A DNA stretch of 60,883 nucleotides from Scatosoma sp045660265 (GCA_045660265.1 JAZRDM010000050.1:1-60883), one strand, 5' to 3'. Positions 1 to 8,210 are shown, numbered from the stretch's first letter. Notes: generated by a model not told the origin, from the sequence alone. Program-made: numbers and translations.

Positions 1-87
1 AACAACTCCTTGGCTCACAGAACGACATGGCTACGATCCGACTTATGGGAAACCGTAGCACGAGTCCGAATCTCGTCTTCTGCGCCA
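1..87 (+). ncRNA. tRNA-like 3' end, partial (5' part outside window)
   Basis: Bases 60-64 and 72-76 form a 5-bp T stem around the seven-base loop TCCGAAT. A seven-base acceptor-like strand CTTCTGC, a G discriminator and an encoded CCA (85-87) follow. A stem GCTACG/CGTAGC lies just before, which would be a long variable arm as in Ser, Leu or Sec tRNAs. The anticodon arm is not convincingly visible and the 5' acceptor strand would lie upstream of the window. The loop reads TCC rather than the canonical TTC, so a degenerate copy is possible. Isotype is not assigned. Confidence 0.35.
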
Positions 88-336
88 AGAAAGGACACCG
101 AATAGGTGTCCTTTTTTTGGCGCAGAAAACTCGTAAGAACTCGTGAATTATCACGAGTTCGTGCGAGTGCCGTTCGCAGTGAGGGTTGAGACCTTTACAT
201 AAAAGCGGTCGACGGCGCGACACTTTGCCAAAGGCAACCTCTCGTCTTCTGCGCATTGTTTATTACGCATCAGGTCTTGTACCTGTCCTTTTTTGGCGTT
301 GTAGGACTCGTAAGAACTCGTGAATTATCACAAGTT
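71..336 (+). repeat. Imperfect direct duplication downstream of the tRNA-like sequence
   Basis: Two related units lie at about 71-159 and 240-336. Both begin with TCTCGTCTTCTGCGC, contain a hairpin followed by TCCTTTTTT and GGCG, and end with ACTCGTAAGAACTCGTGAAT and a few related bases. The second copy has lost the CCA and much of the outer inverted repeat and keeps only a weak terminator stem (CAGGT/ACCTG). Bases 160-239 between the units and 337-384 after them show no gene. The arrangement suggests a decayed duplication of a tRNA 3' end with its trailer. Confidence 0.6.
90..118 (+). terminator. Rho-independent terminator inside an extended hairpin
   Basis: The stem AAGGACACC/GGTGTCCTT has a GAATA loop and is followed by a run of T. 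It sits inside a larger perfect inverted repeat, TTCTGCGCCA (78-87) and TGGCGCAGAA (118-127), so the tRNA-like 3' end can pair with sequence beyond the terminator. Confidence 0.75.
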
Positions 337-384
337 TACAACATGTTGTTATCAGCTAGCCTGTGTACAAATTCTTGTAAATAC

Positions 385-413
385 TTGAAAAATGTTGTGT
401 TTTATGTTATACT
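385..413 (+). promoter_or_regulatory. Sigma-A-type promoter for the small membrane protein gene
   Basis: TTGAAA (385-390) and TATACT (408-413) are 17 bp apart. The predicted start lies about 28 bases before the ATG at 448. Confidence 0.7.
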
Positions 414-447
414 CAATATACGAAACAAAATGAGGCGGAGGTGTCGA

Positions 448-777
448 ATGGGAGATAGTATTATTACTATAATCATTGGTGTTGTTTGTATTGTGATGGG
501 TTGTTTGCATAGAATGGGCAACATATCTTTATTGCATTCTTATCATAAAAATCGTGTCAAAGAAGAAGACAAACTTCCCTTTGGCAAAATGGTGGGGCTT
601 GGCGTGATTATTGTAGGCGCTGCTTTAATTGCTTTTGGTATCTTATCCCTTTTAGCGACTGTTTTAGTGCAGGAGATATATTTAATAATCGGTTATGTTG
701 TTTTTGTAGTGGGGTTGCTTGTTGGATTGGGTATTGCATTCTTTGCAATGAAAAAATATAATAATGGTATATTTTAA
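448..777 (+). CDS. Small three-helix membrane protein, DUF3784-like
   Basis: A 109-residue integral membrane protein of unknown function. The start at 448 was chosen because GGCGGAGG precedes it at good spacing; an upstream in-frame ATG at 256 has no ribosome binding site and lies before the promoter. Helices are visible near residues 3-20, 47-70 and 78-100. A charged cytoplasmic stretch between helices 1 and 2 (His-, Lys- and Glu-rich) resembles the layout of the DUF3784 family common in Firmicutes. The family call rests on layout only. Confidence 0.7.
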   Translation: MGDSIITIIIGVVCIVMGCLHRMGNISLLHSYHKNRVKEEDKLPFGKMVGLGVIIVGAALIAFGILSLLATVLVQEIYLIIGYVVFVVGLLVGLGIAFFAMKKYNNGIF

Positions 778-854
778 AAGTCTTAGCCTCTTGTAAAATA
801 TGCTTTAAACCGGATAGAATGAAGTAATTGTGCGGTGTTTATGCCGTCATACGT

Positions 855-883
855 TTGCAAAAATCTCAAAAATATGTTATACT
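855..883 (+). promoter_or_regulatory. Sigma-A-type promoter for pfp
   Basis: TTGCAA (855-860) and TATACT (878-883), 17-bp spacer. The -10 context ATGTTATACT also occurs in the promoter at 385. Confidence 0.7.
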
Positions 884-910
884 TATAAAAAAGAGTGAGG
901 GGAATACAAA

Positions 911-2128
911 GTGAACGTTGTTGTAGGACAATCAGGCGGACCCACGGCGGTGATTAATGCAAGCCTAGCAGGGTTATACGAAGCTGCGAAAAAGTCGGGT
1001 GCGAAAAACGTATACGGTATGAGAAACGGTATCGAAGGGCTTATGAAAGACGATTTAGTGCGTTTAGAGGAAGTGCTGGATACGCCCGAAAAAGTGCGCG
1101 CTTTAAAGCATACGCCCGCAGCAGCGTTGGGAAGCTGCCGATACAGACTTAAAGCTGAAGAAAAAAGCGCGGATGAATATAAACAAATTTTTTCTATTTT
1201 AGAAAAACGGGCGATTGATTATTTCTTCTACATAGGCGGAAACGATAGTATGGATACAATCGATAAGCTTTCCGCATACGGAAAAAAGATTGGCAGTCCT
1301 ATTCGCTTTGTTGGTATTCCCAAAACGATTGATAACGATTTGATGTGTACCGACCACACGCCAGGCTATGGCAGCGCGGCGAAATTTATCGCGACGGCGT
1401 TAAAAGAAATTATTTTTGACGCAATGGTTTATGATATGAAATCGTTGGTGGTGGTAGAAATTATGGGCAGAAACGTCGGTTGGCTTACGGCAGCTGCGGC
1501 ACTTTCCAAAGGGGAAGATTGCGACGGCGTAGACATGATTTTTATGCCTGAGGTTTGTTTCGATTTAGACGATTTTATTAAGAAGATCGAAGAAAAGCAA
1601 AAGACGAAAGGAAACCTTGTCGTTGCGGTTTCCGAAGGTTTAAAAGTTGCTGATGGGCGTTACGTGTGCGAGTTGGCGGATTCTGCGCAGGAAGAAGATT
1701 CGTTTGGGCATAAACGTTTGACGGGAACAGCTCTTTTTTTGGCGGAAGAATGTAACCGTCGTTTAGGGATAAAAACGCGCGCAATAGAGCTTTCTACCCT
1801 GCAGCGTTGCTCGGCGCATTTGGCAAGCTTAACAGACGTTACGGAAGCGTACGAGGCGGGCGTGGTTGCAATGAATGCGGCAATCAACGGAAAAAGCGGC
1901 GTAGTGGTAGTATTTAAACGTTTAGAAAATTCATCTTACTGTTGTGGGATGGACGTTGCGCCTGCGGGAGAAATTTGCAACAACGAACGAAAGGTACCGT
2001 TAGAATGGATTGACAAAGAAAATGCGTGTATGCGTTCGGCGTTTTTATCGTACGTAAAACCGTTAATTCAAGGGGAAGCTGTGCCTGTTTATAAAGACGG
2101 CTTGCCTTGTTATTTGCATAAAATTTAA
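911..2128 (+). CDS. pfp: Pyrophosphate-dependent 6-phosphofructokinase
   Basis: Phosphorylates fructose 6-phosphate to the 1,6-bisphosphate in glycolysis, probably using PPi instead of ATP. The donor preference is read from two positions: GGNDS at residues 109-113 has Asp where ATP enzymes have Gly, and PKTIDND (137-143) supplies the Lys typical of PPi enzymes. The N-terminal GQSGGPTAVIN and the MGR-containing segment fit the PFKA superfamily; 405 residues fits the short PPi type. It starts with GTG behind GAGGGG. The next gene encodes a pyrophosphatase, which competes for the same PPi. The donor is inferred from motifs, not shown. Confidence 0.9.
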   Translation: MNVVVGQSGGPTAVINASLAGLYEAAKKSGAKNVYGMRNGIEGLMKDDLVRLEEVLDTPEKVRALKHTPAAALGSCRYRLKAEEKSADEYKQIFSILEKRAIDYFFYIGGNDSMDTIDKLSAYGKKIGSPIRFVGIPKTIDNDLMCTDHTPGYGSAAKFIATALKEIIFDAMVYDMKSLVVVEIMGRNVGWLTAAAALSKGEDCDGVDMIFMPEVCFDLDDFIKKIEEKQKTKGNLVVAVSEGLKVADGRYVCELADSAQEEDSFGHKRLTGTALFLAEECNRRLGIKTRAIELSTLQRCSAHLASLTDVTEAYEAGVVAMNAAINGKSGVVVVFKRLENSSYCCGMDVAPAGEICNNERKVPLEWIDKENACMRSAFLSYVKPLIQGEAVPVYKDGLPCYLHKI

Positions 2129-2132
2129 ACTG

Positions 2133-2184
2133 TCGCGCAGACTTGGTAAAAAATGACAATAAATGCCAAATCTGCGTGATTTTT
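2133..2184 (+). terminator. Rho-independent terminator after pfp
   Basis: A 14-base stem, TCGCGCAGACTTGG against CCAAATCTGCGTGA with wobble pairs and a 19-base loop, is followed by TTTTT. Confidence 0.65.
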
Positions 2185-2219
2185 ATTTATTAAAAACTTA
2201 AAAATATTTTTGTATCCAC

Positions 2220-2248
2220 TTGCGAAAGATAGAAAAATGTGCTAAAAT
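2220..2248 (+). promoter_or_regulatory. Promoter for ppa
   Basis: TTGCGA (2220-2225) and TAAAAT (2243-2248), 17-bp spacer. It lies after the pfp terminator, so pfp and ppa are probably separate transcripts. Confidence 0.6.
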
Positions 2249-2284
2249 AAACAATGTAATTATTCAATAAAAGGAGAGAGTTTT

Positions 2285-2815
2285 ATGAACGTTTGGCATG
2301 ATATACCTTTGGAACGAATCACCACCAAAAAATTTGAAGCGCTGATAGAAATTCCAAAAGGTTGTAAAGCAAAGTATGAATTAGACAAAGAAACAGGGCT
2401 TTTAAAGTTGGACAGAGTGTTGTATACCTCGACGGTTTACCCTGCAAACTATGGATTTATTCCCCGTACGCTTGCCGAGGACGGCGACCCCTTGGATGTT
2501 TTAGTGCTCTGTGGGGAAAGTATGTATCCCATGACGCTTGTGTCTTGTTATCCTATCGGGGTGATTAAGATGATTGATAACGGTTCGTTGGATGAAAAAA
2601 TTATTGCAATTCCGTTTGGCGACCCGACGTATAATAATTATTATGATATTCACGAACTTCCTACCCATGTCTTTAATGAAATGATGCATTTCTTTGAGGT
2701 GTATAAATCGTTAGAGCATAAGCAAACGACGGTAAAGGAAATTTGCCATCGAGACGAAGCGGTGGATATTATCAATAAATGCTTAGCAAAATACAAGGAA
2801 GCCTTTTGTAAATAA
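2285..2815 (+). CDS. ppa: Inorganic pyrophosphatase, family I
   Basis: Soluble Mg-dependent hydrolase converting PPi to two phosphates. The family I signature DGDPLDVLVL and the N-terminal EIPKGCKAKYELDKETG block with its active-site Lys and Glu are present. 176 residues is the normal bacterial length. The start follows AAGGAGAGAG. Its position beside the PPi-using phosphofructokinase is notable, since constitutive hydrolysis would drain that enzyme's phosphate donor; differential expression through separate promoters would resolve this. The hydrolase gene downstream is 12 bases away and probably co-transcribed. Confidence 0.93.
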   Translation: MNVWHDIPLERITTKKFEALIEIPKGCKAKYELDKETGLLKLDRVLYTSTVYPANYGFIPRTLAEDGDPLDVLVLCGESMYPMTLVSCYPIGVIKMIDNGSLDEKIIAIPFGDPTYNNYYDIHELPTHVFNEMMHFFEVYKSLEHKQTTVKEICHRDEAVDIINKCLAKYKEAFCK

Positions 2816-2827
2816 GGAGAGTAGATA

Positions 2828-3343
2828 ATGAAAAAAGCGTTGGTTGTAATCGATATGCAAAATGACTTTGTTTTCGGATCTTTAGGCAGTGCGGATGCGC
2901 AAGCAATTTTACCAAACGTAATAGAAAGGGTAAAAAATGCCCGTCAAAACGGCGAACAGGTAATTTTTACACGTGATACCCACGGAAAAGATTATTTAAC
3001 CACCCAAGAAGGTAAAAAATTGCCGATATTGCATTGTATAAAAGATACGGAAGGCTGGTCTGTGTGTAAGGGGTTGCAGGAAACGGATGACGTTGTGTTT
3101 GATAAAGCTGTATTTGGTTCAACCGAGCTTGCGTCTTATTTGCAACAACAAGCGTTTGAAAGTGTTGAGTTTATCGGTGTTTGTACGGATATTTGCGTTG
3201 TTTCTAACGTTTTGTTGGCAAAAGCGGTTTGTTTGGATGCAGAAATTTTTGTCCGAGCGGACTGTTGCGCAGGATTAAGTAAAGAAAAACATGTCGCGGC
3301 ATTAGAAACTATGCAATCTTGCCAAGTAACGATTATATCATAA
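2828..3343 (+). CDS. Isochorismatase-family cysteine hydrolase (nicotinamidase-like)
   Basis: A 171-residue cytosolic hydrolase of the isochorismatase superfamily. The catalytic triad is visible as Asp9 in VIDMQNDF, Lys93 in FDKAVFGS and Cys123 in GVCTDICV. Clostridial members of this length with an HxxD-type segment near residue 50 are often nicotinamidases converting nicotinamide to nicotinate in NAD salvage, but substrate cannot be fixed from sequence alone. It follows ppa in a likely two-gene unit and is closed by a hairpin. Confidence 0.85.
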   Translation: MKKALVVIDMQNDFVFGSLGSADAQAILPNVIERVKNARQNGEQVIFTRDTHGKDYLTTQEGKKLPILHCIKDTEGWSVCKGLQETDDVVFDKAVFGSTELASYLQQQAFESVEFIGVCTDICVVSNVLLAKAVCLDAEIFVRADCCAGLSKEKHVAALETMQSCQVTIIS

Positions 3344-3350
3344 AAAAATA

Positions 3351-3384
3351 GAGCTTCCGAGCGGAAATTCGGGAGTTCTTTTTT
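3351..3384 (+). terminator. Probable terminator after the isochorismatase gene
   Basis: An imperfect stem, GAGCTTCCGA against TTCGGGAGTTC with wobble pairs, runs into six T. Confidence 0.5.
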
Positions 3385-3829
3385 GTGGGAAATTTTCGTA
3401 TAATTTAGGAGAAGAGGAAAGAAAAATCGACGGTTTATTATAAGTAAAAAAAATTGATAAAAAATAAAAAATAACCAAAAAAAAGTGGCTGTTTTCGGCT
3501 AATTTTTTTTAAAAAAGGTATTGACATTTTTTATTAAATAATGTATAATAATAAAAATTAGTTTTTTTGTGTTTTGTAACAAAAAAATATGACAAATAAA
3601 ACACGGAAAATTACTCAAAAACCCTAAAAAATAACGATATTTTTTGTTGATTTTGGGCTAAAATTATTGAAATAAAGTATTGCGTAATAAAAACTTTCAC
3701 TGCATCAGTTAAGTGGCGGGGGAGTTTTATATGCGCTATATATTATTATATGACGCACGCGCGTGTGTGCAAAGAAAAACGTCTTTGGAAGAAATCAGTT
3801 TGATGGAAATCCGAAAAGGAGGAAGTCGT
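3385..3829 (+). other. AT-rich intergenic region and about 270-base leader of the array
   Basis: Bases 3385-3520 are A/T-rich and hold no gene I can support. From the predicted transcript start near 3556 to the ATG at 3830 lies a leader of about 270 bases. It contains an in-frame ATG at 3731 with its own GGGGGAG at good spacing, which would add 33 residues to A1, and a GC-rich palindromic patch (GCACGCGCG) near 3755. No known riboswitch was recognised. Confidence 0.5.
3521..3549 (+). promoter_or_regulatory. Perfect-consensus promoter of the A/B membrane protein array
   Basis: TTGACA (3521-3526), 17-bp spacer, TATAAT (3544-3549), in a very AT-rich context. It is among the strongest-looking promoters in the window and drives the seven-gene array ending at the terminator near 10500. 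Confidence 0.85.
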
Positions 3830-5074
3830 ATGAAAAGACAAGAAGGGACGGCAAAAGCGAGAAGGCTTGCAACTCTTCGTAAACGCATTACGAAGGTGCA
3901 AGGCAAAGCGAAATTTGTCGGTGTACTTTATCTTTTAGCAACGATTGCATTATTGGCGCTTTCTTGCTTCCCTGTGTTCACAGTTGACGGAACGCAAGAA
4001 GGGTGGTTGTACGTACTTACGTTTTGGCAGTCATTTGCGGTATTGCAAGATATGGCAAATTTGAGTGTAGAAAGCGTAAGCGAAATGATTATTTCTGGCG
4101 TATACGTTTTTATTCTCTTGGTTTTGCTCGTAAACGTATTTAGAGCATTTTCCAAGCTGAACTGGCTCTTCAAGAAAAAGCCTTCTAAACAAAACGGACA
4201 CAACAGAAATGTGTATGCAATGGAAGATTTGGGTAAGATATTCTCTTCGTCCTTCTTCACGGTAGTATTTTTTAACTACATTCTCTACTTATTGTTGAAA
4301 GCGAATACGCTCTCTTTTAATTTACCTAACTTAATCGCACTTGCAGCTCTTGGATTATTTATCCACTTTGTCTGCGGGCATATCGGCGGCAACGTTAGCT
4401 TGTTTGTAGCAGACGGCGACGTGTTGATTGAAGAAAAGAGAGAATGTGGAAGAGTTGCCCCCATTGTAAGAAATGTATTACAGCTTATTGCTATTTGCGG
4501 AATCGCTTATTTAATCAGTGTAACGTGTAACGTACCTGGCTGGGTGGTAAGATTCCTTTCATTAGATGTAACGCAATTGCTTGCTGAACCTACCAGATTG
4601 ATTGCTAGCGGCTTGTTGGGATTTGCAATATTCTCTTTTGCAGTTCTTGTAAAGCACGCGACGAATATTACAGAATTCGACTTGGAAGGCGTAGACGCTC
4701 CGGGAATGAAGAACTTCAGAGTATTTTCTTTCATCATTTTCTTGATGGCAGGCGGCGCATTCGCGGCAAGATATTTATTGTTCGGCGTATTGATGGTAGA
4801 ACTTGCCATTATGGCAGGGGTTGCCCTTGTATCCTTCATCATTGAATTGATTATGAAAAATATGCCTGGTGTTCCGCAGGAAGATTCGGATGAAATAGAT
4901 ATGGACGAATATTTAGCGTCGGTATCGCAAAACGGATTTGCTTCGCAATATGGTGCTATTGATTCGGGTGCGCAATACAATCCTATGTCGGCATACGGTT
5001 TACAGCCTATGGCACCGTTACCGCAAACAAACTTTGGCTTTGAAAATTATTATGATATAAGCGAGGAATATTAA
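3830..5074 (+). CDS. Array protein A1: eight-helix membrane protein, unknown family
   Basis: First of four paralogues. 414 residues with a Lys/Arg-rich N-terminus, about eight hydrophobic helices and a cytoplasmic C-terminal tail. Landmarks shared with A2-A4 are an N-R-x-x-Y-A-M-E-D-L-G-K block after helix 2, GGNVSLF after helix 4, EEKR with a following R-N-x-x-Q-L helix, and KHATNITEFD with APGMKNF before helix 7. The tail ends in an acidic, aromatic stretch (FENYYDISEEY). Start 3830 was chosen because AAAGGAGGA precedes it and paralogues begin at the same Lys-rich segment. Unlike A2-A4 it lacks the C-terminal VMP motif; the adjoining B1 supplies it. No enzyme, transporter or receptor motif was recognised. 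Confidence 0.85.
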   Translation: MKRQEGTAKARRLATLRKRITKVQGKAKFVGVLYLLATIALLALSCFPVFTVDGTQEGWLYVLTFWQSFAVLQDMANLSVESVSEMIISGVYVFILLVLLVNVFRAFSKLNWLFKKKPSKQNGHNRNVYAMEDLGKIFSSSFFTVVFFNYILYLLLKANTLSFNLPNLIALAALGLFIHFVCGHIGGNVSLFVADGDVLIEEKRECGRVAPIVRNVLQLIAICGIAYLISVTCNVPGWVVRFLSLDVTQLLAEPTRLIASGLLGFAIFSFAVLVKHATNITEFDLEGVDAPGMKNFRVFSFIIFLMAGGAFAARYLLFGVLMVELAIMAGVALVSFIIELIMKNMPGVPQEDSDEIDMDEYLASVSQNGFASQYGAIDSGAQYNPMSAYGLQPMAPLPQTNFGFENYYDISEEY

Positions 5075-5076
5075 AA

Positions 5077-5286
5077 ATGAAAAGACAGATCAGAAAAAAG
5101 ATCAACTCGAAGCAAGACGTCGAATTGATTATTGATCCCGACGAGTATGTTGCACCGAAACCTGTAGCTGCTCCGCAACCCGTTCCAATTCATTGTGTTG
5201 AACGCCCTGGTGTATTCACACAGTCGAATGGACAACAGATTTTAGTAATGCCGATGGTAGCGCATTCGCCTATCGTACAAAAGTAA
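5077..5286 (+). CDS. Array protein B1: small basic protein with VMP motif
   Basis: 69 residues starting two bases after the A1 stop, with GAGGA inside the end of A1, so translation is probably coupled. It has a basic N-terminus (KRQIRKKINSK), the block DVELIIDPDEY, a Pro-rich linker and the end motif RPGVFTQSNGQQILVMPM. B2 and B3 have the same order: basic head, DVE-IDPD-Y, Pro-rich linker, then PG...NGQ...VMP or IMP. No signal peptide or membrane helix. Function unknown; co-occurrence suggests a partner of the A proteins. Confidence 0.8.
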   Translation: MKRQIRKKINSKQDVELIIDPDEYVAPKPVAAPQPVPIHCVERPGVFTQSNGQQILVMPMVAHSPIVQK

Positions 5287-5360
5287 ACTAAGATCAAGGT
5301 CGCCGCAAGGCAAACTAACAAATAAAAAAATAAAAATTAAAGATAAAAGGAGAAACTCTT

Positions 5361-6611
5361 ATGCAAAACAAAAATAAGAAAGCTACTTATTTAACTAAGC
5401 GTGTTAAGAAAGCGCAAGGCGCAGCAGGATTTGCTGGCACGTTGTATTTCTTGGGTAACATTGCTTTAATCGCGTTCGCTTGCTTGGGCCTTTTCGCTAC
5501 GGAAACGTCGGCTCTTTGGGTGGTAAATTTCTATCAGCCCATCGTTGATTTAATCAACGGCGCAGCGTTAACGGCAGAAATGTTCAGCAGTGTTGTTGCA
5601 AGCGCAGCTTACGCTTTAATCCTCTTGTTTGGTTTAATTAACTTAATTAAAAGTTTCACCAAACTTTCTTGGTTAGGCAAAAAGAAGGCAAGCAAAACGT
5701 TTGGCTTCAACCGTCCTGAATACGCAATGGAAGACCTTGGCAGAATTTTCTCTGACACTTTCCACGCAGTTGTATTCCTTGGCTTTGTATCCTATATGTT
5801 CTATGGCGCAACGACGGTTGCTATGTGGGGCTTGATCGCAGCAGGCGTAGGTATTCTTATTCACTTCCTTGCTGGTTTTATCGGCGGCAACGTAAGCTTG
5901 TTTGTTGTTGATAACAAAGTAATCGAAGAAAAGAGAGCATATGGTGGTTTCTCCGTATTCCTTCGTAACTTGTTCCAACTTGCTGCTGTTGCAGGTATTG
6001 GTTATGCACTTCTTCAACTTGGCGGTATTAAAGATTTCGTATTAACGATGATGGGCGAAGGCTATGCAGACGTTATGGCTATGATTTATCCCGCTTGCCA
6101 AGTACTCGTTCTCGTATGGTTGCTTTTCCTTTCCAAGCACGCAACCAACATTACGGAATTCGACCAAGACGGCCCTAAGGCTCCTGGTATGAAGAACTTC
6201 ACGGTATTCTCTATCTTTACGGCAATCACCATGATCGCTGCTCTCGCTGTAGAAATCTTCGTAAGAGCAACGTTTGCACTTGACGCAGTGGTTGTAGAAC
6301 CTCAACTTTGGGCTTTAATCATTGCAGGTATCGGTCTTGTAATGTTCATTATCCAACTTATTATGAGCAAGTTCCCTCTTGAAAAGAAATCTATCAAGAA
6401 AGCTCGCGCAGAAGCAGAAGCTGCAGCAGCTTTGGCAGCAATGCCCGCTCCTCGTACGGGTATCGGCTTCAACTGCATCAGCAAGCCTGGTATCATCAAC
6501 CAAGGCGGCCACGAATATATGGTAATGCCTCTTGGTTACAACAGTGAATGTATTGCTGAAGAAGACGAACTTTACAATTACGAATTCAGCTTTGAAGAAG
6601 AGGAGGCATAA
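5361..6611 (+). CDS. Array protein A2: eight-helix membrane protein with C-terminal VMP motif
   Basis: 416 residues. Helices are visible near residues 22-45, 76-98, 134-150, 154-182, 199-220, 236-260, 283-303 and 314-337. It carries GFNRPEYAMEDLGR, FIGGNVSLFVV, EEKRAYG, FLRNLFQLAA, KHATNITEFDQDG, APGMKNF and IMSKFP. After an Ala-rich linker come KPGIINQGGHEYMVMPL and an acidic, Tyr/Phe-rich tail. Third positions favour C in Phe and Asn codons and CTT/CGT codons, as in the elongation factor P gene here, which suggests high expression (inference). RBS AAAGGAGA. Family not recognised. Confidence 0.85.
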   Translation: MQNKNKKATYLTKRVKKAQGAAGFAGTLYFLGNIALIAFACLGLFATETSALWVVNFYQPIVDLINGAALTAEMFSSVVASAAYALILLFGLINLIKSFTKLSWLGKKKASKTFGFNRPEYAMEDLGRIFSDTFHAVVFLGFVSYMFYGATTVAMWGLIAAGVGILIHFLAGFIGGNVSLFVVDNKVIEEKRAYGGFSVFLRNLFQLAAVAGIGYALLQLGGIKDFVLTMMGEGYADVMAMIYPACQVLVLVWLLFLSKHATNITEFDQDGPKAPGMKNFTVFSIFTAITMIAALAVEIFVRATFALDAVVVEPQLWALIIAGIGLVMFIIQLIMSKFPLEKKSIKKARAEAEAAAALAAMPAPRTGIGFNCISKPGIINQGGHEYMVMPLGYNSECIAEEDELYNYEFSFEEEEA

Positions 6612-6614
6612 ACC

Positions 6615-6890
6615 ATGAAAAGAGAAAAGAGAACTGTAAAACGCGCTAAAAACGACGTTGAAATGATGATTGACCCTGATACTTATACCGGTGCGCCCCA
6701 ACCTCAAAAGCCTGGTAAGTTTGGCTTCCCTGTACAACAAGGGGTAATCAAACCTGGTATCTATATGCAACCTAACGGCCAACCCGTTATGATTATGCCT
6801 ATGCTCGCAGGCGCTAAGAAGCCTGAATTTATGAATGTTTCTGCTCCCGTAGTAGAAGCACCTGTACAAACCGGAAAAAAGCGTAAATAA
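6615..6890 (+). CDS. Array protein B2: small basic protein
   Basis: 91 residues, pI clearly basic at the N-terminus (KREKRTVKRAK). DVEMMIDPDTY is followed by a Pro/Gln/Gly-rich linker, then KPGIYMQPNGQPVMIMPML and a basic end. It starts three bases after the A2 stop with GAGGAGG in the end of A2. At DNA level it differs from B3 at only about five of 276 positions and by one residue near the C-terminus (Arg90 versus His), although the neighbouring A genes have diverged widely. Confidence 0.85.
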   Translation: MKREKRTVKRAKNDVEMMIDPDTYTGAPQPQKPGKFGFPVQQGVIKPGIYMQPNGQPVMIMPMLAGAKKPEFMNVSAPVVEAPVQTGKKRK

Positions 6891-6911
6891 GCTTTAGGAG
6901 GATATAGAAAA

Positions 6912-8210
6912 ATGAGTAAAAAAATCAAAAAGTCGTCCTTGCAAAAATCGATCAAGGGCGCTCACGCAAAATCGCGTTGGGTAGGCTTCTTCTATCTGCT
7001 CGGCTCGATTGCATTGTTGGCATTGACCTTGTTCCCTGTATTGAAGGTAGGTAAGGCAAATAACGAATATTGGACGCCTACGCTTCTTAACTTCTTTGAA
7101 CCCATTATTGCGGTTATCAATGGTACGGAAGTATTAGGTCTTAACTATTTCACGATGAAGACGTTCTTCGTAGCAGCTGTTTATGCATTGCTTGTTTTAA
7201 TTCTTCTTATCAACGTAATTTCTAGCTTCTGCAAGCTTGGTTGGTTGTATAAGAATACGGCAAGTGCAAAATATGGCTTCAACCGTCCCGAATATGCAAT
7301 GGAAGACTTGGGTAGATTGTATTCTTTCTCCTTTGCTTCTTGGGTAGTTGCTTCCGCAGTTATTTGCGTTCTTTCCGCTACGATTAACCCTGATACCGCA
7401 ATGCTTGTATACATCGCTTTAGGCGTTGCAGTAGTATTGCATCTTTGGTTGGGCCTTGTTGGCGGTAACGTAACCCTTTACAACGTTACGCCCGTAGGTG
7501 TATCCGAAGATAAGAGAAGATACGGCAGATTCTCCGTATTCCTTCGCAACTTGTTCCAAATCGCAGCAGTAGGCGCTATCATCTACTTCATGGTAAATGT
7601 TTCTACTATGAGCCAGGCATTTATCGCTATCGCACATGGTTCTAGCACGATTGAAGCATTGCTTGCAGATGTAAATCTTCTTATCGTTTGCGCTCTTGAA
7701 CTTTTGACTCTTATCTTCTGGGTAGTTCTTGCTAAGCACGCAACGGCTATCACGGAATTTGACCGCGATGGTAAAAATGCTCCTGGCATGAAGAACTTTG
7801 CAGTATTCTCCTTGCTTATCTTCATCTGCATGGCTGGTACAATTGTATTCAACATCATCAATGGCTTGGCTGTTGACGCACTTATGACGACCATGTTCAA
7901 CGAAGTTATCGTTGCAGCAGTTGCTCTTGTAATGTTCATTATCGAACTTATTATGAGCAAGTTCCCTAAAGTTAAAAAGTCCATTTTGGCACAAGAAGCA
8001 GCAGAAGCAGCAGCTATGGCAGCAGCTATGCAAGCTCCCGCTCGTACGAAGATCGGTTTTGGTTTAATCAACAAACCTGGTATCATTACGCTTGGCGGAC
8101 ATCAATACATGGTAATGCCTTTGTCGTATAGCACGGAAGAAGCTCCCGTAGAAGAAAACGAATACGACGCATACGATTTCTATTTCGCAAGTGAGGAGGA
8201 AAATGCATAA
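6912..8210 (+). CDS. Array protein A3: eight-helix membrane protein with C-terminal VMP motif
   Basis: 432 residues, closest in layout to A2. Shared blocks: GFNRPEYAMEDLGR, LVGGNVTLY, EDKRRYGRF, FLRNLFQIAA, KHATAITEFDRDG, APGMKNF, IELIMSKFP. The C-terminal part has an Ala/Met-rich linker, KPGIITLGGHQYMVMPL and an acidic aromatic tail ending EEENA. RBS TTTAGGAGG. Its stop overlaps the start of B3 (TAATG), a tighter coupling than in the other modules. Same expression-type codon choice as A2. Confidence 0.85.
   Translation: MSKKIKKSSLQKSIKGAHAKSRWVGFFYLLGSIALLALTLFPVLKVGKANNEYWTPTLLNFFEPIIAVINGTEVLGLNYFTMKTFFVAAVYALLVLILLINVISSFCKLGWLYKNTASAKYGFNRPEYAMEDLGRLYSFSFASWVVASAVICVLSATINPDTAMLVYIALGVAVVLHLWLGLVGGNVTLYNVTPVGVSEDKRRYGRFSVFLRNLFQIAAVGAIIYFMVNVSTMSQAFIAIAHGSSTIEALLADVNLLIVCALELLTLIFWVVLAKHATAITEFDRDGKNAPGMKNFAVFSLLIFICMAGTIVFNIINGLAVDALMTTMFNEVIVAAVALVMFIIELIMSKFPKVKKSILAQEAAEAAAMAAAMQAPARTKIGFGLINKPGIITLGGHQYMVMPLSYSTEEAPVEENEYDAYDFYFASEEENA

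Noticed and set aside
1..87. Assignment as selenocysteine tRNA or tmRNA
   Set aside because: No UCA anticodon loop with a supporting stem is visible, and the acceptor strand does not match the tmRNA end. Left as tRNA-like.
256..447. Upstream extension of the small membrane protein from ATG 256
   Set aside because: It precedes the promoter, has no SD and overlaps the repeat unit.
1..447. attL/attR of an integrated mobile element
   Set aside because: No integrase or element genes lie between or beside the copies; only a short decayed duplication is supported.
3713..3829. A1 starting at 3713
   Set aside because: That ATG has no SD and the extension is absent in A2-A4; 3830 fits both. The SD-equipped 3731 start is kept only as an observation.
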